Shown piece by piece: positions 32,248-44,474 of a stretch of DNA of 64,000 nt. The notes below the pieces were generated by a model, which worked only from the letters and a program-made list of their open reading frames with translations, did not search any database and was not told where the DNA came from. Every line of letters starts with the position of its first letter. Position 1 is the first letter of the stretch. The stretch is from positions 1,913,113-1,977,112 of the forward strand of contig NC_081153.1 in NCBI RefSeq assembly GCF_958295425.1, written 5' to 3'. Both the position numbers and the translations under genes were made by a program. This stretch comes from Solea solea. Its lineage: Eukaryota > Chordata > Actinopteri > Pleuronectiformes > Soleidae.

Positions 32248-34352
32248 CTCCCAGGTATGTCCCTGTAGTGAAGAGGCTTCCTGTTGCCACCCGCTCAGTG
32301 AGAAGGAGTACACAGGAGGCTGACATGGCCCTGCAGGACTGCTTTGAGTCTACTGATTGGGATGCGCTCTGCTTGCCACATGGGGAGGACATCACCTCCA
32401 TGACAGACTGCATCACAGATTACATTAGGTTCTGTGAACACACGGTTCTCCCTGCCCGGACTGTCCATTGCTTTCCCAACAACAAACCTTGGGTTACCAG
32501 AGATCTGAAGACTCTCCTCAACAAAAAGAAAGAGGCCTTCAGACATGGGGACCAGGAGGAGCTGAGGAAGGTACAGCGTGACCTTAAGGAGAAGCTGAGG
32601 CAGAGCAAAGACACCTACAGGAGGAAGCTGGAGTCCAAACTCCAGCAGAATGACATGAGGGAGGTGTGGTCCGGAATGAAGACCATCACTGGATTTAACG
32701 TGAAGGAGAAACCGACAGAGGGCTCTATCGAGAGGGCTAATCAACTGAACCTCTTCTTCAACAGGTTCAGCTCACAGTCTTCCACACAGCCCCCTGCTGC
32801 TTCCCCCACACATCACACCTCCCTCCCTCCCCCCCTGCCTCTACCTCTCCCCCCTCTGCCCCCCCTGGAGAACCGCTTGGACACTCTATCACCTCCCCCC
32901 CACCTCTCCACCTCTCCTCCACCACCTTCTGGGGGAGAAGGGGGGGGGCCCCTCTCCGTGACAACCACCCAGGTCAGAAGACAGCTGGAGAGACTGCAGC
33001 AGAACAAGGCTGCAGGCCCAGACGGTCTTAGCCCCAGGCTACTGAGGGCTTGTGCTACCCAGCTGGCTGTGATCCTGCAGCACCTCTTCAACCTGAGCCT
33101 CCAACAGGGGATGGTCCCAGCGCTGTGGAAGACATCATGCCTGGTTCCTGTCCCCAAGACAAAGTCATCAGCATCTCGTGAACCCGGGGACTACCGCCCA
33201 GTGGCTCTGACATCCCATGTGATGAAGGTGCTGGAGCGGCTGGTCTTAGCTCACCTTAGACCGCAGGTAAAGTCCTCACTGGACCCACTTCAATTTGCTT
33301 ATCAGCCCAAACTGGGGGTGGATGACGCCCTCATCTATCTGCTGCATCGAGCTCAGTCTCACCTGGATGGTGCTGGAGGAACTGTGAGAATCACTTTCTT
33401 TGATTTCTCCAGTGCTTTCAACACCATCCAGCCACTGTTACTGGGAGAGAAGTTGCAGGGGGTGGGGGTGGACACGCCCACCATCTCCTGGATCACTGAC
33501 TACCTGACAGGCAGACCACAGTTTGTCCGACTGGGTGGTGGTTTGTCTGATGTGGTGGTTAGTGATGTAGGAGCCCCACAGGGAACTGTGCTGTCCCCCT
33601 TCCTGTTCACCATATACACCTCAGACTTCAAATATGACTCTGTGTCATGCCACTTGCAGAAGTTCTCTGATGACTCTGCGGTGGTGGGGTGTATGAGGGA
33701 TGGACAGGAGGGGGAGTACAGGACAGTGGTATCTGACTTCGTGAAGTGGGCCAGTGAGAACCACCTGATTCTGAATGTGACCAAGACCAAGGAGATGGTG
33801 GTGGACTTCAGGAGGAAGAGGACAGCTCCACAACCTTTGAGGGTACTGGGGGAGGATATTGAGATGGTGGAGGAATACAAATTCCTTGGTGTGAGGCTGA
33901 ACAACAGACTGGACTGGAAGGCTAACACCGGTGCTGTGTACAGGAAGGGGATGAGCAGGCTCTTCTTTCTGAGGAGGCTGCGATCCTTTGATGTATGCAG
34001 CAAGATGTTGGAGTTATTTTACCAGTCTGTTGTGGCCAGCACACTGTTCTTTGCTGTGGTGTGCTGGGGGAGCAGCATTGGAGCCGGTGAAACTAACAAA
34101 CTCAACAAACTGATAAAGAAGGCCGGCTCCATCATCGGCTGCAAACAGGACACCGTGGAAACGGTGGTGGAGAGGAGGATGCTGAATAAACTATTTTCCA
34201 TCATGGATAACACCGATCATCCTCTCCACCACATCCTCCAGGCCCAGGAGAGCACATTCTCCAATAGATTCAGACAGCTCCGCTGTCACAAGGACAGATT
34301 CAGGAAGTCATTCCTGCCATCAGCCATCAAAACTTACAATAACTCTCTGTAA
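32220..34352 (+). pseudogene. Rex1 reverse transcriptase (3' half of the frameshifted ORF)
   Basis: The frame is open for 710 codons and opens with LSDHNLVQLTPRY, the end of the endonuclease. A linker with NNKPWVTRDLKTLLNKKKEAF and a coiled-coil-like charged stretch leads to a proline-rich segment (about residues 185-240). The RT follows: KAAGPDGLSPRLL, FDFSSAFNTIQP, GAPQGTVLSPFLFTIY, catalytic FSDDSAVVG, NHLILNVTKTKEMVVDF and EYKFLGVRL. The C-terminus ends FLPSAIKTYNNSL. No internal stop is seen, so this half was probably under constraint until recently. There is no independent start; it is a continuation of the frame beginning at 31351. Confidence 0.88.
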
Positions 34353-34614
34353 TAGTACAAAAAAAAAAAATACTGCTCATTTGCACAATGCACATTTTCT
34401 ACAGTATGACATTGCACTCCATTATGCCGCTATGCCACTCCTTTATTATTGCACTTTTTTCTTTTCTTACTGTTGCACATTTTACATTCTATGTTTATAA
34501 TATTGTTTGTATTGCTGCTTTGTTAAAACAATTTCCCCTTGGGGATGAATAAAGTATTTCTATTCTATTATATTCTATTCTATTCTATTCTATTCATTCT
34601 GGCTTTACAGTCCT

Positions 34615-35709
34615 TTATTTACTTTGAGCTCACTCTCATTTTCACTAAAGTAAGAACAGATTTGGGGAAATTAAAGGTTTTTAATCTGTTTTATTTTATC
34701 TGATTTTAAAGTCTATAAATGTGTTTTTATCTGGCTCAGCTTTTATCAGGACAATATATGACATAATAAATAAAAGAATGAATAAATGAATCAATAAATA
34801 GAAGAAATTTATTTTTATTCATTCATTTATTCATTCACGTTTTTATTCTTTTAATTATTTAATCTTTTATTACATTTTTTCTTATTTATTTATTAATTCA
34901 TTCATTTATTTACTCTTTTAATTTCCTCAGTTATGTACTCATGTTTTTGTTAATTTCTGTATTTATTATCCTTTTATCTATTAATTCATTCATTTACTTA
35001 TTCATTCATTCATTCATTTACTCACTGCTTCACATTGTTGTTGCGTCCATCTTGACTGAGATAAATCCACACACTTTCATTATTTCTCCAACGACTTCCT
35101 GTTGACCAGGAAACAAACTTTTTTTTTTTCCAGCCAATCGGACGCTTCGAGCATCACTGACCCTCACGGTGCATTCACTGACCTCCAGGAAATCTCATGA
35201 CTTTTTATTGTAGTTCTGTTTGTTTGTTTTGATAGAAAACAGTGGAGGTGTGTAAACATGCTGACCTTTAAAGGGTTAAAATCCCCAAAATATTATTCAT
35301 ATTTGACATGTTTATCAATGACTGAAGTAGTTTTAATAGAGTGGAAAAATATGAATCTATAATGTTTTTACAGCCACGAAGAACAAACGTGAGATTATAT
35401 TAAAGGAAACTGAATTATTGTCTTTTATTTTAAATAATTTTCTTCTTCATCACATGAGGTCAGATGATGAAGGCTGGACAGTGACACTCAGTGATTTTTG
35501 AAAACAGAGACGTCAGCTTTTGTTTTCATGTGGAGGCGACGTGGGCTGGCCACGCCCACTCGCCCACTCGCTCCTCACTCTGCCGCCAGGCCTCGCTGCT
35601 CCTCGTTAATCATGATTAGCATGCGGCAGGAAGTCATTCATTAGCAGCTTCCTCCCAAACACCTGTGCTCCTGGACACCACAACATGTCTCTATCAGTCT
35701 AACAGACAA
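34615..35709. other. No gene; AT-rich with degenerate (ATTC)n
   Basis: 34765-35030 is rich in ATTCATTT and AATGAATAAA tetramers, partly self-complementary between halves (34765-34800 against 34815-34845). The remainder shows no coding signal. Confidence 0.5.
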
Positions 35710-35765
35710 GAGGAGGAGGAGGAGGAGGAGGAGGAGGAGGAGGAGGAGGAGGAGGAGGAGGAGGA
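35710..35765. repeat. (GGA)n microsatellite
   Basis: About 18 GGA triplets directly before a SINE head. Confidence 0.95.
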
Positions 35766-35770
35766 ATGTC

Positions 35771-35985
35771 TGGGCAGCCCGTGGCCAAGTAGAAAGGGAA
35801 CTTGGCTTGTAACTGGTGGGTTGCCAGTTCAAGTCCCCACCAGGTCAAAAGGGCTGGGGCACTCCTGAGCAAGGTACCCAACCCCCGTTGCTCCCCGGGT
35901 GCTCCTCAGTGTGGCTGCCCACGGCTCCTTATTCTAGGATGGGTCAAATGCAGAGACATCATTTCCCGATTAATAAAGTATAAGA
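35771..35985 (+). mobile_element. tRNA-derived SINE (second type)
   Basis: TGGGCAGCCCGTGGCCAAGT and AACTTGGCTTGTAACTGGTG, with B-box AGTTCAAGTCCCC, form a tRNA-like head. GAGCAAGGTACCCAACCCCC, GCTCCCCGGGTGCTCC and GATGGGTCAAATGCAGAGAC follow, with AATAAAGTA at the end. These blocks define a common fish SINE. It is a different family from the SINE at 17057. Confidence 0.88.
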
Positions 35986-36197
35986 TTAACATTCACAGCA
36001 GATTAAGTCATTAAATGTTCAAATGTGGTGGACGCTGGACGTTTTAGAGCAAAAGAAAAAGTGACAGACTGGAAAATTTATTAGGTACACCTGCTCAACC
36101 GCTTGTTAACACAAATATCTTATCAGCCAATCATGAGACGAGGTGTTGTTTGGGGCTAAAATCAGTTTGTTTTCCTGTATTTTCCTGATGGACGTGA

Positions 36198-36520
36198 ACT
36201 GTTTCCTCTCACACACCAGACCTCAGAGAAAATCCGGGATTTAAGCTCACAGGGACACAGGAGCTGCTGGTCCTCTGCTGCCTCGTGTGGTCACTGTGTG
36301 TCACTGAAGTAAATCTGAACGAAGGATTTTTAAAGACCAATTTACAAACTAAGACATTTGAACTCAGTGATGGAGGCAGCAGTGGATCAACAACTCCTGT
36401 GTGTGTGTGTGTGTGTGTGTGATGTTATAATCACTGATGTTCTCTGTGAGCTTTGGTGTGGGAGAGTGAGTGGTTTCCTGTTGTAAAACTGCGTCTTACA
36501 GTGAGATAAAGGCGAGAACA
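36198..36520 (+). mobile_element. Palindromic MITE, copy 7
   Basis: CTCACACACCAGACCTCAGA, GGAGCTGCTGGTCCTCTGCT, then TGGAGGCAGCAGTGGATCAA, (GT)n at 36399-36421, CTTTGGTGTGGGAGAGTGAG and CAGTGAGATAAAGGCG. Forward orientation. Confidence 0.82.
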
Positions 36521-37690
36521 GACATCATCCATGTTTCATACATTTATAACAACCTCCTCCACCTCATACATTATAGAACATAAATACAGCCCAACACGCA
36601 GCAGCAGAGAGTTATTAGACGTGATGTTGCAGAGGTTTGCACTTCTGTGGCAAAAACACATGGACAGTAAACAACAAGTGTGTTTTTTACAAGAGAAAAT
36701 GAATAATAATAATAATAAGCAGTGATGCAGGCTCGTACAGATAAGAGCTCTCTGAAGGATCTCTGTGCCAACAGTAATAATCTCTGTTTACGACGTGAGA
36801 GAGCGAGGGATGGAGCGACGCTGTGACAGCTGCAGCCTCTTAACCCTTCACTTCTCGCTCCATCTCTCGTGGATAAAAGGTTTCCGGGACTCGTCCTTTA
36901 AACGTCCTGAGTTTGTCGTAAATGTGAGGCAGTGTCAGTGCTCAGGACGTAAATGAAGACAGAAGACGGTCGCGTGTCCTCGTCCGGAGACAAACATGTG
37001 TCTTGTCAAAAAGGAAAGAAAGAAGGAGAAACTACATTAAAGTGCTCTGCCGTTGGTTTCAGGTTATAAAAATCATGCAGAGCGGAGCGCCCCCTACAGT
37101 TTGGGAGTACAACTTTTTACGACACCACAACAAACATCCATCCATCCAAGCTTGTGTGTTCTGACTCCCTCACTCACAGTCGTCTCCTCTTCCTCCCACA
37201 ACCTTTTTTATAAAAGTCTATAACCCACTAACAGACAGTAGGGGGCAGTAGAGACAAGACATTTAACCATCAACACTCTGAAGCTGTTAAATTAGGGTTA
37301 AAAACAAGTGGGAATAATTTAATCTGTATTTACTTCTGGGTCAAATTAGATTTTTATTGGCATCATTTCTTCTTTGTCTTCTTCAGTTTTGGCAGCCATG
37401 CATATTTTAGGCCACACCTCCTCCAGGCATTAGCATATTTCATCTTACTTCATTTTATTTTGTCTTATTAGCTTCTTACGATCTCGCTGGGTCTTGACAA
37501 TGATTTAAAATAACTACAAATGACTAAAATTGTTAGTTTTACTGTGTCGTGGTGGTTATTCTTTTGATTTTTACAAAAGTCAAAATCTGTATACCACAAC
37601 GCAGGAATAACGGCTAATTTGAGCATTAAAGGACGCTTCACATGCGTCTTGAAGACGATTTGTAAACTGGAAGTGATTAAAAATGACTAG
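36521..37690. other. No gene seen
   Basis: Mixed sequence with short chance frames (60-75 codons) and an (AAT)n tract at about 36703-36718. Confidence 0.4.
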
Positions 37691-38050
37691 CGGACACTTT
37701 TTTTTTTCTCCTTTATTTAACCAGATAAAAAAACCCATTGAGATCCATATCTCTTTCACAAGGGTGACCTGGCCAAGAAAGGCAGCAGCACACATCATAG
37801 TCAATTAAAAACAGGAAGACAACAACTACAATACAAACATAGAATTACAAAAGTACAACTAGACAAACATAAAGTGCAAACGTTTTGGTCACAGTAACAA
37901 TTTAAGAGCACAATTGTTTTTTGTTGTCTATCTTTTAAGATGGAGCGGAAAGCTCCCAGCGAAATAAGAGCATGCAATTTAAGTTCTGTTTGGAGGGCAT
38001 TCCAAGTAGAGGGGGCAGAGAAACTGAAAGCTTTTTTCCCCATTTCGGTC
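37691..38050 (-). mobile_element. LINE C-terminus and 3' UTR fragment
   Basis: The minus strand encodes KKAFSFSAPSTWNALQTELK and ALISLGAFRSILKD, the extreme C-terminus of a LINE RT protein. The 3' UTR carries GTGACCTGG-type motifs, ATCTCAATGGG and TTAAATAAAGG. Severely 5'-truncated. Confidence 0.72.
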
Positions 38051-38640
38051 CGAACGCGTGAGACTTAAGTTACGATGTTAAAAGAAGTGCGGTCAAATCC
38101 TTCAGATGTTTGTGTTACCCTGACAACAGTAACACACCCTGCTGCTCAGAGTGCTTCAGTTGGAGACAACGTTGAGTTACAACCTAAAGCGTGTCCAAGA
38201 CTACGTGAGAATAAAAACTATGGAACACTCGACACAGACTCGTTAGAAGCAGCTGTGCTCGGCTCGTTATGGTGATTTCCTCTCGTCTTCATCAAGATCT
38301 TAATAAACCTTCATCTCCCGCGGCGACGACACAAACCTTTGACTGATGCGATCAATAAAGTCCCGTTTTCTACACAGACAAAAGTGGAGCTGTGTGTGCG
38401 TTTGTCACAGGCACAAACAGCTCAGACCGTCGATTCAGTGGATTCAGAGAGTTTGACACAAAGGTTTCTGCTCTGTGTCACAGTCACTGAGAAACTGCAG
38501 CTCAGCCCTAAACACATAGTTTAATATTGACTGAGCTGCTGTTTGTGTGAAGTTCATCCACAAAGCTGATCTGTAATCTCCATCTGGTTACGTTAGTTAC
38601 CAGATTATGGTAACGCTGACGCTGACGTCGCAACCAAGTC
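38051..38640. other. No gene seen
   Basis: Apparently single-copy sequence without supportable features. Confidence 0.35.
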
Positions 38641-38792
38641 CAAACAGTTCCATTCTTTTCCCCTGGAGGAGCAGAGTAAAAAGGTTCTATTTCCATTCTC
38701 TGTCCTTTAACTGCTGCAACATGGGAATTTCCCCAGTGTGGGATCAATAAAGTCTCATCTAATCTAATCTACTCCAATCTAATCTAATAGCT
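38641..38792 (+). mobile_element. Rex1-like LINE 3' tail
   Basis: TTTAACTGCTGCAACATGGG, AATTTCCCCAGTGTGGGATC and AATAAAGTCTCATC are followed by a (TAATC)n-type tail (38757-38790). Compare TTTCCCCTTGGGGATGAATA at the end of the element at 31223. Confidence 0.7.
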
Positions 38793-38879
38793 CCACCCAC
38801 GACAGTCACCTGACAGAAAAACGTCACTCTCTTGCGATTGGTGTTAACGTCCATTGGAAGTCGAGGCTAATGTCTATGG

Positions 38880-39640
38880 CCACAAAATCCAAGCACTTTC
38901 AATGGCCCATGTCTAATTAGGGCCATTTTCAAAAACTTTCAAGGACCCATGGGAACCCTCAAGGCCTCTTCGGTGGAGAAATATATGTCTACCTAGGCCG
39001 ATTTTCAAGAACTTTATAGGGCCTTGATTTTTTTTCAAATTCACAAACTTTCAAGGATTCAAGGACCCATGTCTATTTATGATGCTCTTCAAACACTTTC
39101 AAGGACCTTGAATTTTTGAAATTCAAAAACTTTAAAGGATTTCAAGGACCTGTCTTTTTAGGATGATTTTGAAAAACTTTCAAGGACCTCGATTTAAAAA
39201 AAAAAAACACTTTCAAGGATTTCAAGGACCCATGTATATTTAGAGCAATTGTCAGAAACTTTCAAGGACCTTGACTTTTTCAAATTCAAAACTTTTCAAG
39301 GATTTCAAGGACCCATGTCTATTTAGGATGATTTTCAAAAACTTTCCTTTAGAAGCTTTCAAGGATTTCAAGGACCCATGGAAGCCCTGGATGGGGACAC
39401 CAGAGGCAGGAGACATTTACCTAGATATCAACTTCACTTCACTTCACTATCAATTTTCAAAAACTTCCAAGGGCCTTGGAATTTGTTTTTCAAATTCACA
39501 AACTTTCAAGGACCCAGAGGAACCCTGAATGCCACATCGGTGGAGAAAGACATGTATTTAGGGCAATTTTCAAAAAACTGTCAATGCCCTTGAAAGTTTT
39601 TTTCCAAATTCACAAACTTTCAAGGACCGATGGGAACCCC
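38880..39640. repeat. CAAGG-core interspersed repeat, multiple degenerate units
   Basis: Irregular units of roughly 60-110 bp built from AAACTTTCAAGGACCCATG, TTTCAAGGATTTCAAGGACC, CCTTGAATTTTT and GGTGGAGAAA(G)ACATGT. At least eight units are visible, with strong divergence. Short open frames are not credible. Confidence 0.8.
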
Positions 39641-40401
39641 ATTAATGGAATTCTCCAGCAAGTAGACAGATACTTTTGTCGTTCAATTGATCATAACGTA
39701 CGAGGATTCACCAGAAGATTCAAAACAACCTCAGAACTCGGACTCACAAACCTGAGGGGGACTACCCCACATCTGTGCGCGTGTCTGCGTGTGTGTGTGC
39801 GCGTGTGTGCGTGTGTGTCTGCGTGTGTGTGTGTGTGTATGTGTGTGTGTGTTGCAGCTGCCCTCGGCTCTGAGCCCAGAGAGAATCCACAGCAGAGACA
39901 GAATCCAAATCCCTTCAGTGAACTAAACCAGAGCCTCTAATGAGACATCTGGCGTCAGAGTCAAACCCAGTGTTTTTCTCTCGTCGTCTTTTTCATATTT
40001 GCACATTTATGTTGAACAAGCACACGAGTGACATCCCGGCAAATTAATAAAAGAACAACAACAACGCTGGCACGCGGGGGTAATGTGGAATCAGTAACAC
40101 TCTGATCTGAATTCATCTCATTATATCAGGACAGAAATAAAGAAGTGGAGAAACTAAACTGAAACAACACGAGTGTAGTTCAATTACATTTTCTTAAATG
40201 GAATTATAATCCTTCATTATTTTTACATTTTCAGTCTCACCTCTCTTTGACATAAACAACCCTAATTAAATTATGATTTCCTTCCTTTAATTGAAATATG
40301 TGTGTGTCTATATAAAAAGTTTAGTTTAATTACAGGGGGTTGGGTTTGTTTTTGTAGGTATTTTGGCATCATTTCATTATTCACTGCTCAACAATAACCA
40401 C
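39641..40401. other. No gene; (GT)n at about 39779-39852
   Basis: GT/GC-rich microsatellite, then AT-rich sequence without coding signal. Confidence 0.45.
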
Positions 40402-41401
40402 CAAGACAACTGTGATGAAGAGGTTTGAACTGTAGAGGGCAGCGTCACGCGTCTCTGCTGGAGATGACGTGAAGAAGAATTAAAAGAACGTACCTCTGTC
40501 TGTCACGGGGCTTATTTTTATCTTCACCATAGATTTTGAATGTTATTGTCACTGCAGATAAACTCAGTCATGACAGCAGCAGATTTCAAGGATTTCAACA
40601 CTCTTGTGTAAAATACTTGAGTAAAAGTACAAGTATCTTACCAGAAAAAAGTTGAAGTTAAAGTATCTGGCATTTACTTTACTTAAGTATCAAAAGTCCT
40701 TTTCTGATATAAAATGTACAAAGTGAGCAATTACAATTTTAATCTGACATTTATTGTGGCTTCTTAACAATAAAAGCATCATAATAGGTACAGGTGAACA
40801 ACTTCAGCCCACGTTCAAATGAACCTGCATTTTTAGGTCACAGGCCACAGTTGTTGCAACAATCGTTTGTTGGGATTTCACGGGTTAGAAAAGAACTTTA
40901 ACCAGATAACTTTAACCAGATAACTTAACTTAAGGGCGGGGACGAGGGTGAGGACTTCCTCTCAAGGACCAGTTTGAATAATCTGATGTGTTTTCCGCTG
41001 TCACAACTGCATTTATTGTCCACTTTCCATGGGTCCTTGAAATCCTTGAACGTTTGTAAATTTGAAAATAATTCAAGGCCCTTGAAAGTTTTTGAAAATC
41101 ACCCTACATTGACATGGGTCCTTGAAGGTGCTTGAATTTTGTGCCAGAAAGAAGTGAAGTTGATATCTAGGTAAATGTCTCCTGCCACTGGCGTCCACTT
41201 CAGGGTTCCCATGGGTCCTTGAAATCCTTGAAAGTTTGTGAATGGTGTGTCTTATGATGGCTATTACTGAGTTTATCTGCAGTGAAAATAACATTAAAAA
41301 TCAATAGTGAAGATAAAAATAAGTTACTTTTTCTTCTTCTGTACACTGACACGTGTAACGCTGCCCTCTACAGTTCAAACCTCTTCATCACAGTTGTCTT
41401 G
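40402..41401. mobile_element. Fold-back element with long inverted arms
   Basis: Left arm 40402-40600, right arm 41219-41401. CAAGACAACTGTGATGAAGA and GGTTTGAACTGTAGAGGGCA (40402-40442) recur inverted at 41361-41401. CTGCAGATAAACTCAGT (40553-40569) recurs inverted at 41266-41282. The spacer holds CAAGG-core repeat in inverse orientation (41025-41245) and a TACTTGAGTAAAAGTACAAG segment (40615 on), seen in many fish repeats. No coding capacity. Confidence 0.8.
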
Positions 41402-42428
41402 ATGATTTTTAATGAAGAACTTTAAAGTTTATGCCAAGATTTTACAGCCAAGACAAGTCCTCGACAAAGTCATGGACAGAATCATCGATTGCGATGCTAA
41501 CTGCGATAAAACACAGACAAAGAGACATTAGCATGGGCAGGTGCCATAGCATCAGTTAGCATCCAGTAGCTACAGTAGCTTCTGGTTAACACACCTCACT
41601 TCCCCTTCCACTCTGGCCTTCAAAATAAGAGCCCTTTTTCTCCTGTAAACAATAAAACAGCTGACACGGTGGTTCATGAACTCTCCTCTGACCGTACGTC
41701 TGATGATCTCACTCTGGTGCAGACTCTTCACTCACAGATTGATTTTTTCCCCCTCGTTAGTGGAATGATTTCAGGTTCACTGGTTTCCGTCATTAGCGCG
41801 TGGACGTGTGGTCGTGTCGATAAAGTAGAAAGTACTTCTTGAATGAATCTGTTTGTGTCTGAGGACGTTTTTAATGAAGCGTATTTTGAGCACGGGGGTT
41901 TTCTCAAACTGGAAGATGATGACATTTTTGGCCAATTTAGTCAAAGTGTAGGCGGTGTGTCACAGGGTGTCAGTCCACAGGACGGGTTTACTTCCTCCCA
42001 CGCGGCCCCCACGGCCCCCACTGCCCCCCCTGCGTCAATCTGCGTTAGGCTGAGGCCGAGGAGCAGACAGTGGCGGCAGGTCTTTGGCATAATGTGGCCC
42101 AAAAAATGGGAAAGCACTTGCTGCAATTTATTGTTTTTAAAAATAGAAAAGTGACCTTGTGATGCACAGATGCTTCTCTGGCCAAACAAATGTCATCTGT
42201 GGTGAAAAAAAGAAAAAAAACAGAGACTGATGTGAAGTCAATTTCTCAAAGACGACCTGACATTTGAATCATCTTCTGGAATTAAATTAATGAGCTATCA
42301 GATATAAATGAATAACATTCTGTAATCATTCATAACACTAACAAAAAAAACACTTTCCATTTTATCACTCAGTTAAATCATACAATATATTCTTTGCATT
42401 TTTTGAATAAAAAAACCAAAAAAAACAT
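41402..42428. other. No gene supported
   Basis: Contains a proline/alanine-coding-like GC stretch (41990-42040) within a 103-codon open frame, but no homologous domain or splice pattern is recognised. The remainder is AT-rich. Confidence 0.35.
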
Positions 42429-42762
42429 ATTTTAGTGACTTACCAAATAAACTCACCTGATAAAATCTACGTCAGTTTAAGTCTACGATGTCTTAAGAAC
42501 ACGTTCACGTCTTTATCTCACTGTTACACAGACTTTTCCAACAGGAAACTGACGTTTGTAAAACACTCACTCTCCCACACCAAAGCCCAGAGAGAAAATC
42601 AGTGATTTTAGCTGCTGGTCCTCTGCTGCCTCGTGTGGTCACTTTGTGCCACTGAAATAAATCTGAATGAAGGGTTTTCAATGCAGAACTGATGAAATAG
42701 CATATTTCAACTTAGTGACAGAGGCAGCAGTGGATCAACAACTCCTGTGTGTGTGTGTGTAT

Positions 42763-42798
<36 letters not shown>

Positions 42799-42960
42799 TG
42801 TTAAAATCACTGATTTTCTCTATGGACTTTGGTGTGGGAGAGTGAGTGGTTTACAAACTTCAGTTTCCTGTTGGAAAAGTCTGTGTGACAGTGAGATAAA
42901 GACGTGAACATGTTCTTAAAGACATCATAGACATATTAAGTCTTTAATTACGTTTTGTCA
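42429..42960 (+). mobile_element. Palindromic MITE, copy 8, most complete arms
   Basis: Left end ATTTTAGTGACTTACC (42429), CACCTGATAAAATCTACG, CAGTTTAAGTCTACGATGTC, TTAAGAACACGTTCACGTCT, TTATCTCACTGTTACACAGA, CAGGAAACTGACGTTTG and CACTCACTCTCCCACACC. The centre has TGTGGTCACTTTGTGCC. The right arm mirrors this back to GTGAGATAAAGACGTGAACA, GTTCTTAAAGACATCATAGA and TTAAGTCTTTAA. The right arm carries a (GT)n of about 50 bp (42747-42797). Forward orientation. The two arms pair over roughly 180 bp. Confidence 0.9.
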
Positions 42961-43492
42961 TGTGTCTGTCATGAGGAAGATGAGATGTGTCCTCCATCTT
43001 TACTGTCGTCACTGGTTGAAGCTATTCAATGTAGCTTCATAAATGATAGAACCATACACAAATGATTACAACTGCTACATAATATTCACAAATGATCAAA
43101 ACCCTGGTTAAAATTAAGTTTCTTTCAATAAAATTCCAACAATATGGTTGAGTAGTAAAAAATAATAATTCCGACAATATAAACACATCCATTGGCAGTG
43201 AAACCACAGAATCATTTATATGCAGCGTACAGTGAATTATTCACACACGCACACACACACCCATACACACACACACACACCCATACACACACACACACAC
43301 ACACAGCGTGAATCATCTCACATTCCCTGGACTGTGGTCCTGTGGTAAACAAAGCTCATCGTCCTCCATTAACATCCTGTTGACCTCACATCTGACCATC
43401 ATCACGCCTCATTATGAGAGGGAGAAAAACACTCACTGCTCCTTTAAATGTTTTCACAGTCGCTCAGTGTGTGTGTGTGTGTGTGTGTGTGT
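42961..43492. other. No gene; CA/GT microsatellites
   Basis: (CA)n with CCATA interruptions at 43240-43305 and (GT)n at 43468-43490; otherwise AT-rich. Confidence 0.5.
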
Positions 43493-43890
43493 TCTTTTTT
43501 CAAATTCACAAACTTTCAACGACCCATAGAAACCCTGACATGGACATTTACCTAAATATCAACTTCACTTCACAAAAAGCACATTCAAAGACCCAAGTCT
43601 GTTTAGAATCAGTTTCAAAAACTTTCAAGGGCTTCAAGGACCCATGGGAACCCTGAAGGCCACATGGGCGGAGAAAGACATGTCTATTTACGGCCATTTT
43701 GAAAAACCTTCATAACCTTGAATTTTAATTTTTTTTAATTTACAAACTTTCAAGGATTTCAAGGACCCATAGAAACCCTGACGTGGACACTTACCTAAAT
43801 ATCAACTTCATTTCTTTCTTGCACAAAATTCAAGCACTTTCAATGACCCATGTCAGTTTAGAGTCATTTTCAAAAACTTTCAAGGACCTT
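43493..43890. repeat. CAAGG-core repeat, second cluster
   Basis: CAAATTCACAAACTTTCAAC, GACCCATAGAAACCCTGACA, TTTACCTAAATATCAACTTC and AACTTTCAAGGACCTTGAC recur here, as at 39380-39640 and inverted at 41130-41230. Three to four units. Confidence 0.8.
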
Positions 43891-44117
43891 GACATTTTTA
43901 TTTTGGGAACCATAAAATAATGTATTTTTAAGTAAAATATTAGGCAAAGTATTTATTCCACTCTCTTAATAATATAATCTCTTTGTAACTTTAAGAAAAT
44001 AGTTTATTTTTGTTATTTTCACTGTTTTTGTTTAAAGAAATTAGACAACGTCGTCTTATATTACCTGCAGTGTGAGGAGACACCAGAGGGTGGCAGCACT
44101 GTGCTGCACAGACAACA

Positions 44118-44439
44118 TCACACACACACGCACACAATCGCTCTCTTTATATATACACTGTATATATACATAATATATATATATATGTACACAGTATGTA
44201 AATCCCAAGTGTGAGATGAGTGAACATGAACACAGCGACACTGACGCCCCCTGCAGGAGGGAGATGTTACTGCAGCCAGTGTCTGCTCCCATGAGACACA
44301 CACACACACACACACCTCTCTCACTCTCTCTCCCTCAGTCTCCGAGAGACAGAGAGAGAGACAGCGAGAGAGAGAGAGAGAGACAGCGAGAGAGAGAGAC
44401 GTATAAGAATAAAGAGAATCGTGGTATTTTTCAGGCCCA

Positions 44440-44474
<35 letters not shown>

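Larger units (their letters stand above)
31223..34605 (+). mobile_element. Near-full-length Rex1-type LINE
   Basis: About 3.4 kb with 5' leader, endonuclease, reverse transcriptase, 3' UTR, TTTCCCCTTGGGGATGAATA near the end and a TATTC-type tandem tail (34557-34596). The 9-mer TACAGTCCT lies at 31214-31222 and 34606-34614, a likely target-site duplication, so both ends are probably intact. RT residues FSSAFNTIQ (near 33407-33433) are the motif targeted, as I recall, by the standard Rex1 PCR primer. The only clear lesion is one frameshift near 32209-32214. Confidence 0.88.

Noticed and set aside
31351..34352. Host gene encoding a nuclease or polymerase
   Set aside because: The domain order endonuclease-RT, the tandem tail and the flanking 9-bp repeat identify a LINE.
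35771..35985. Functional tRNA gene
   Set aside because: The tRNA-like head leads into a known type of SINE body; spacing and stem pairing do not fit a tRNA.
41843..42154. 103-codon acidic then proline/alanine-rich frame
   Set aside because: Looked coding-like at first, but the opposite strand is open too, there is no recognisable homology, and no splice signals bound it.
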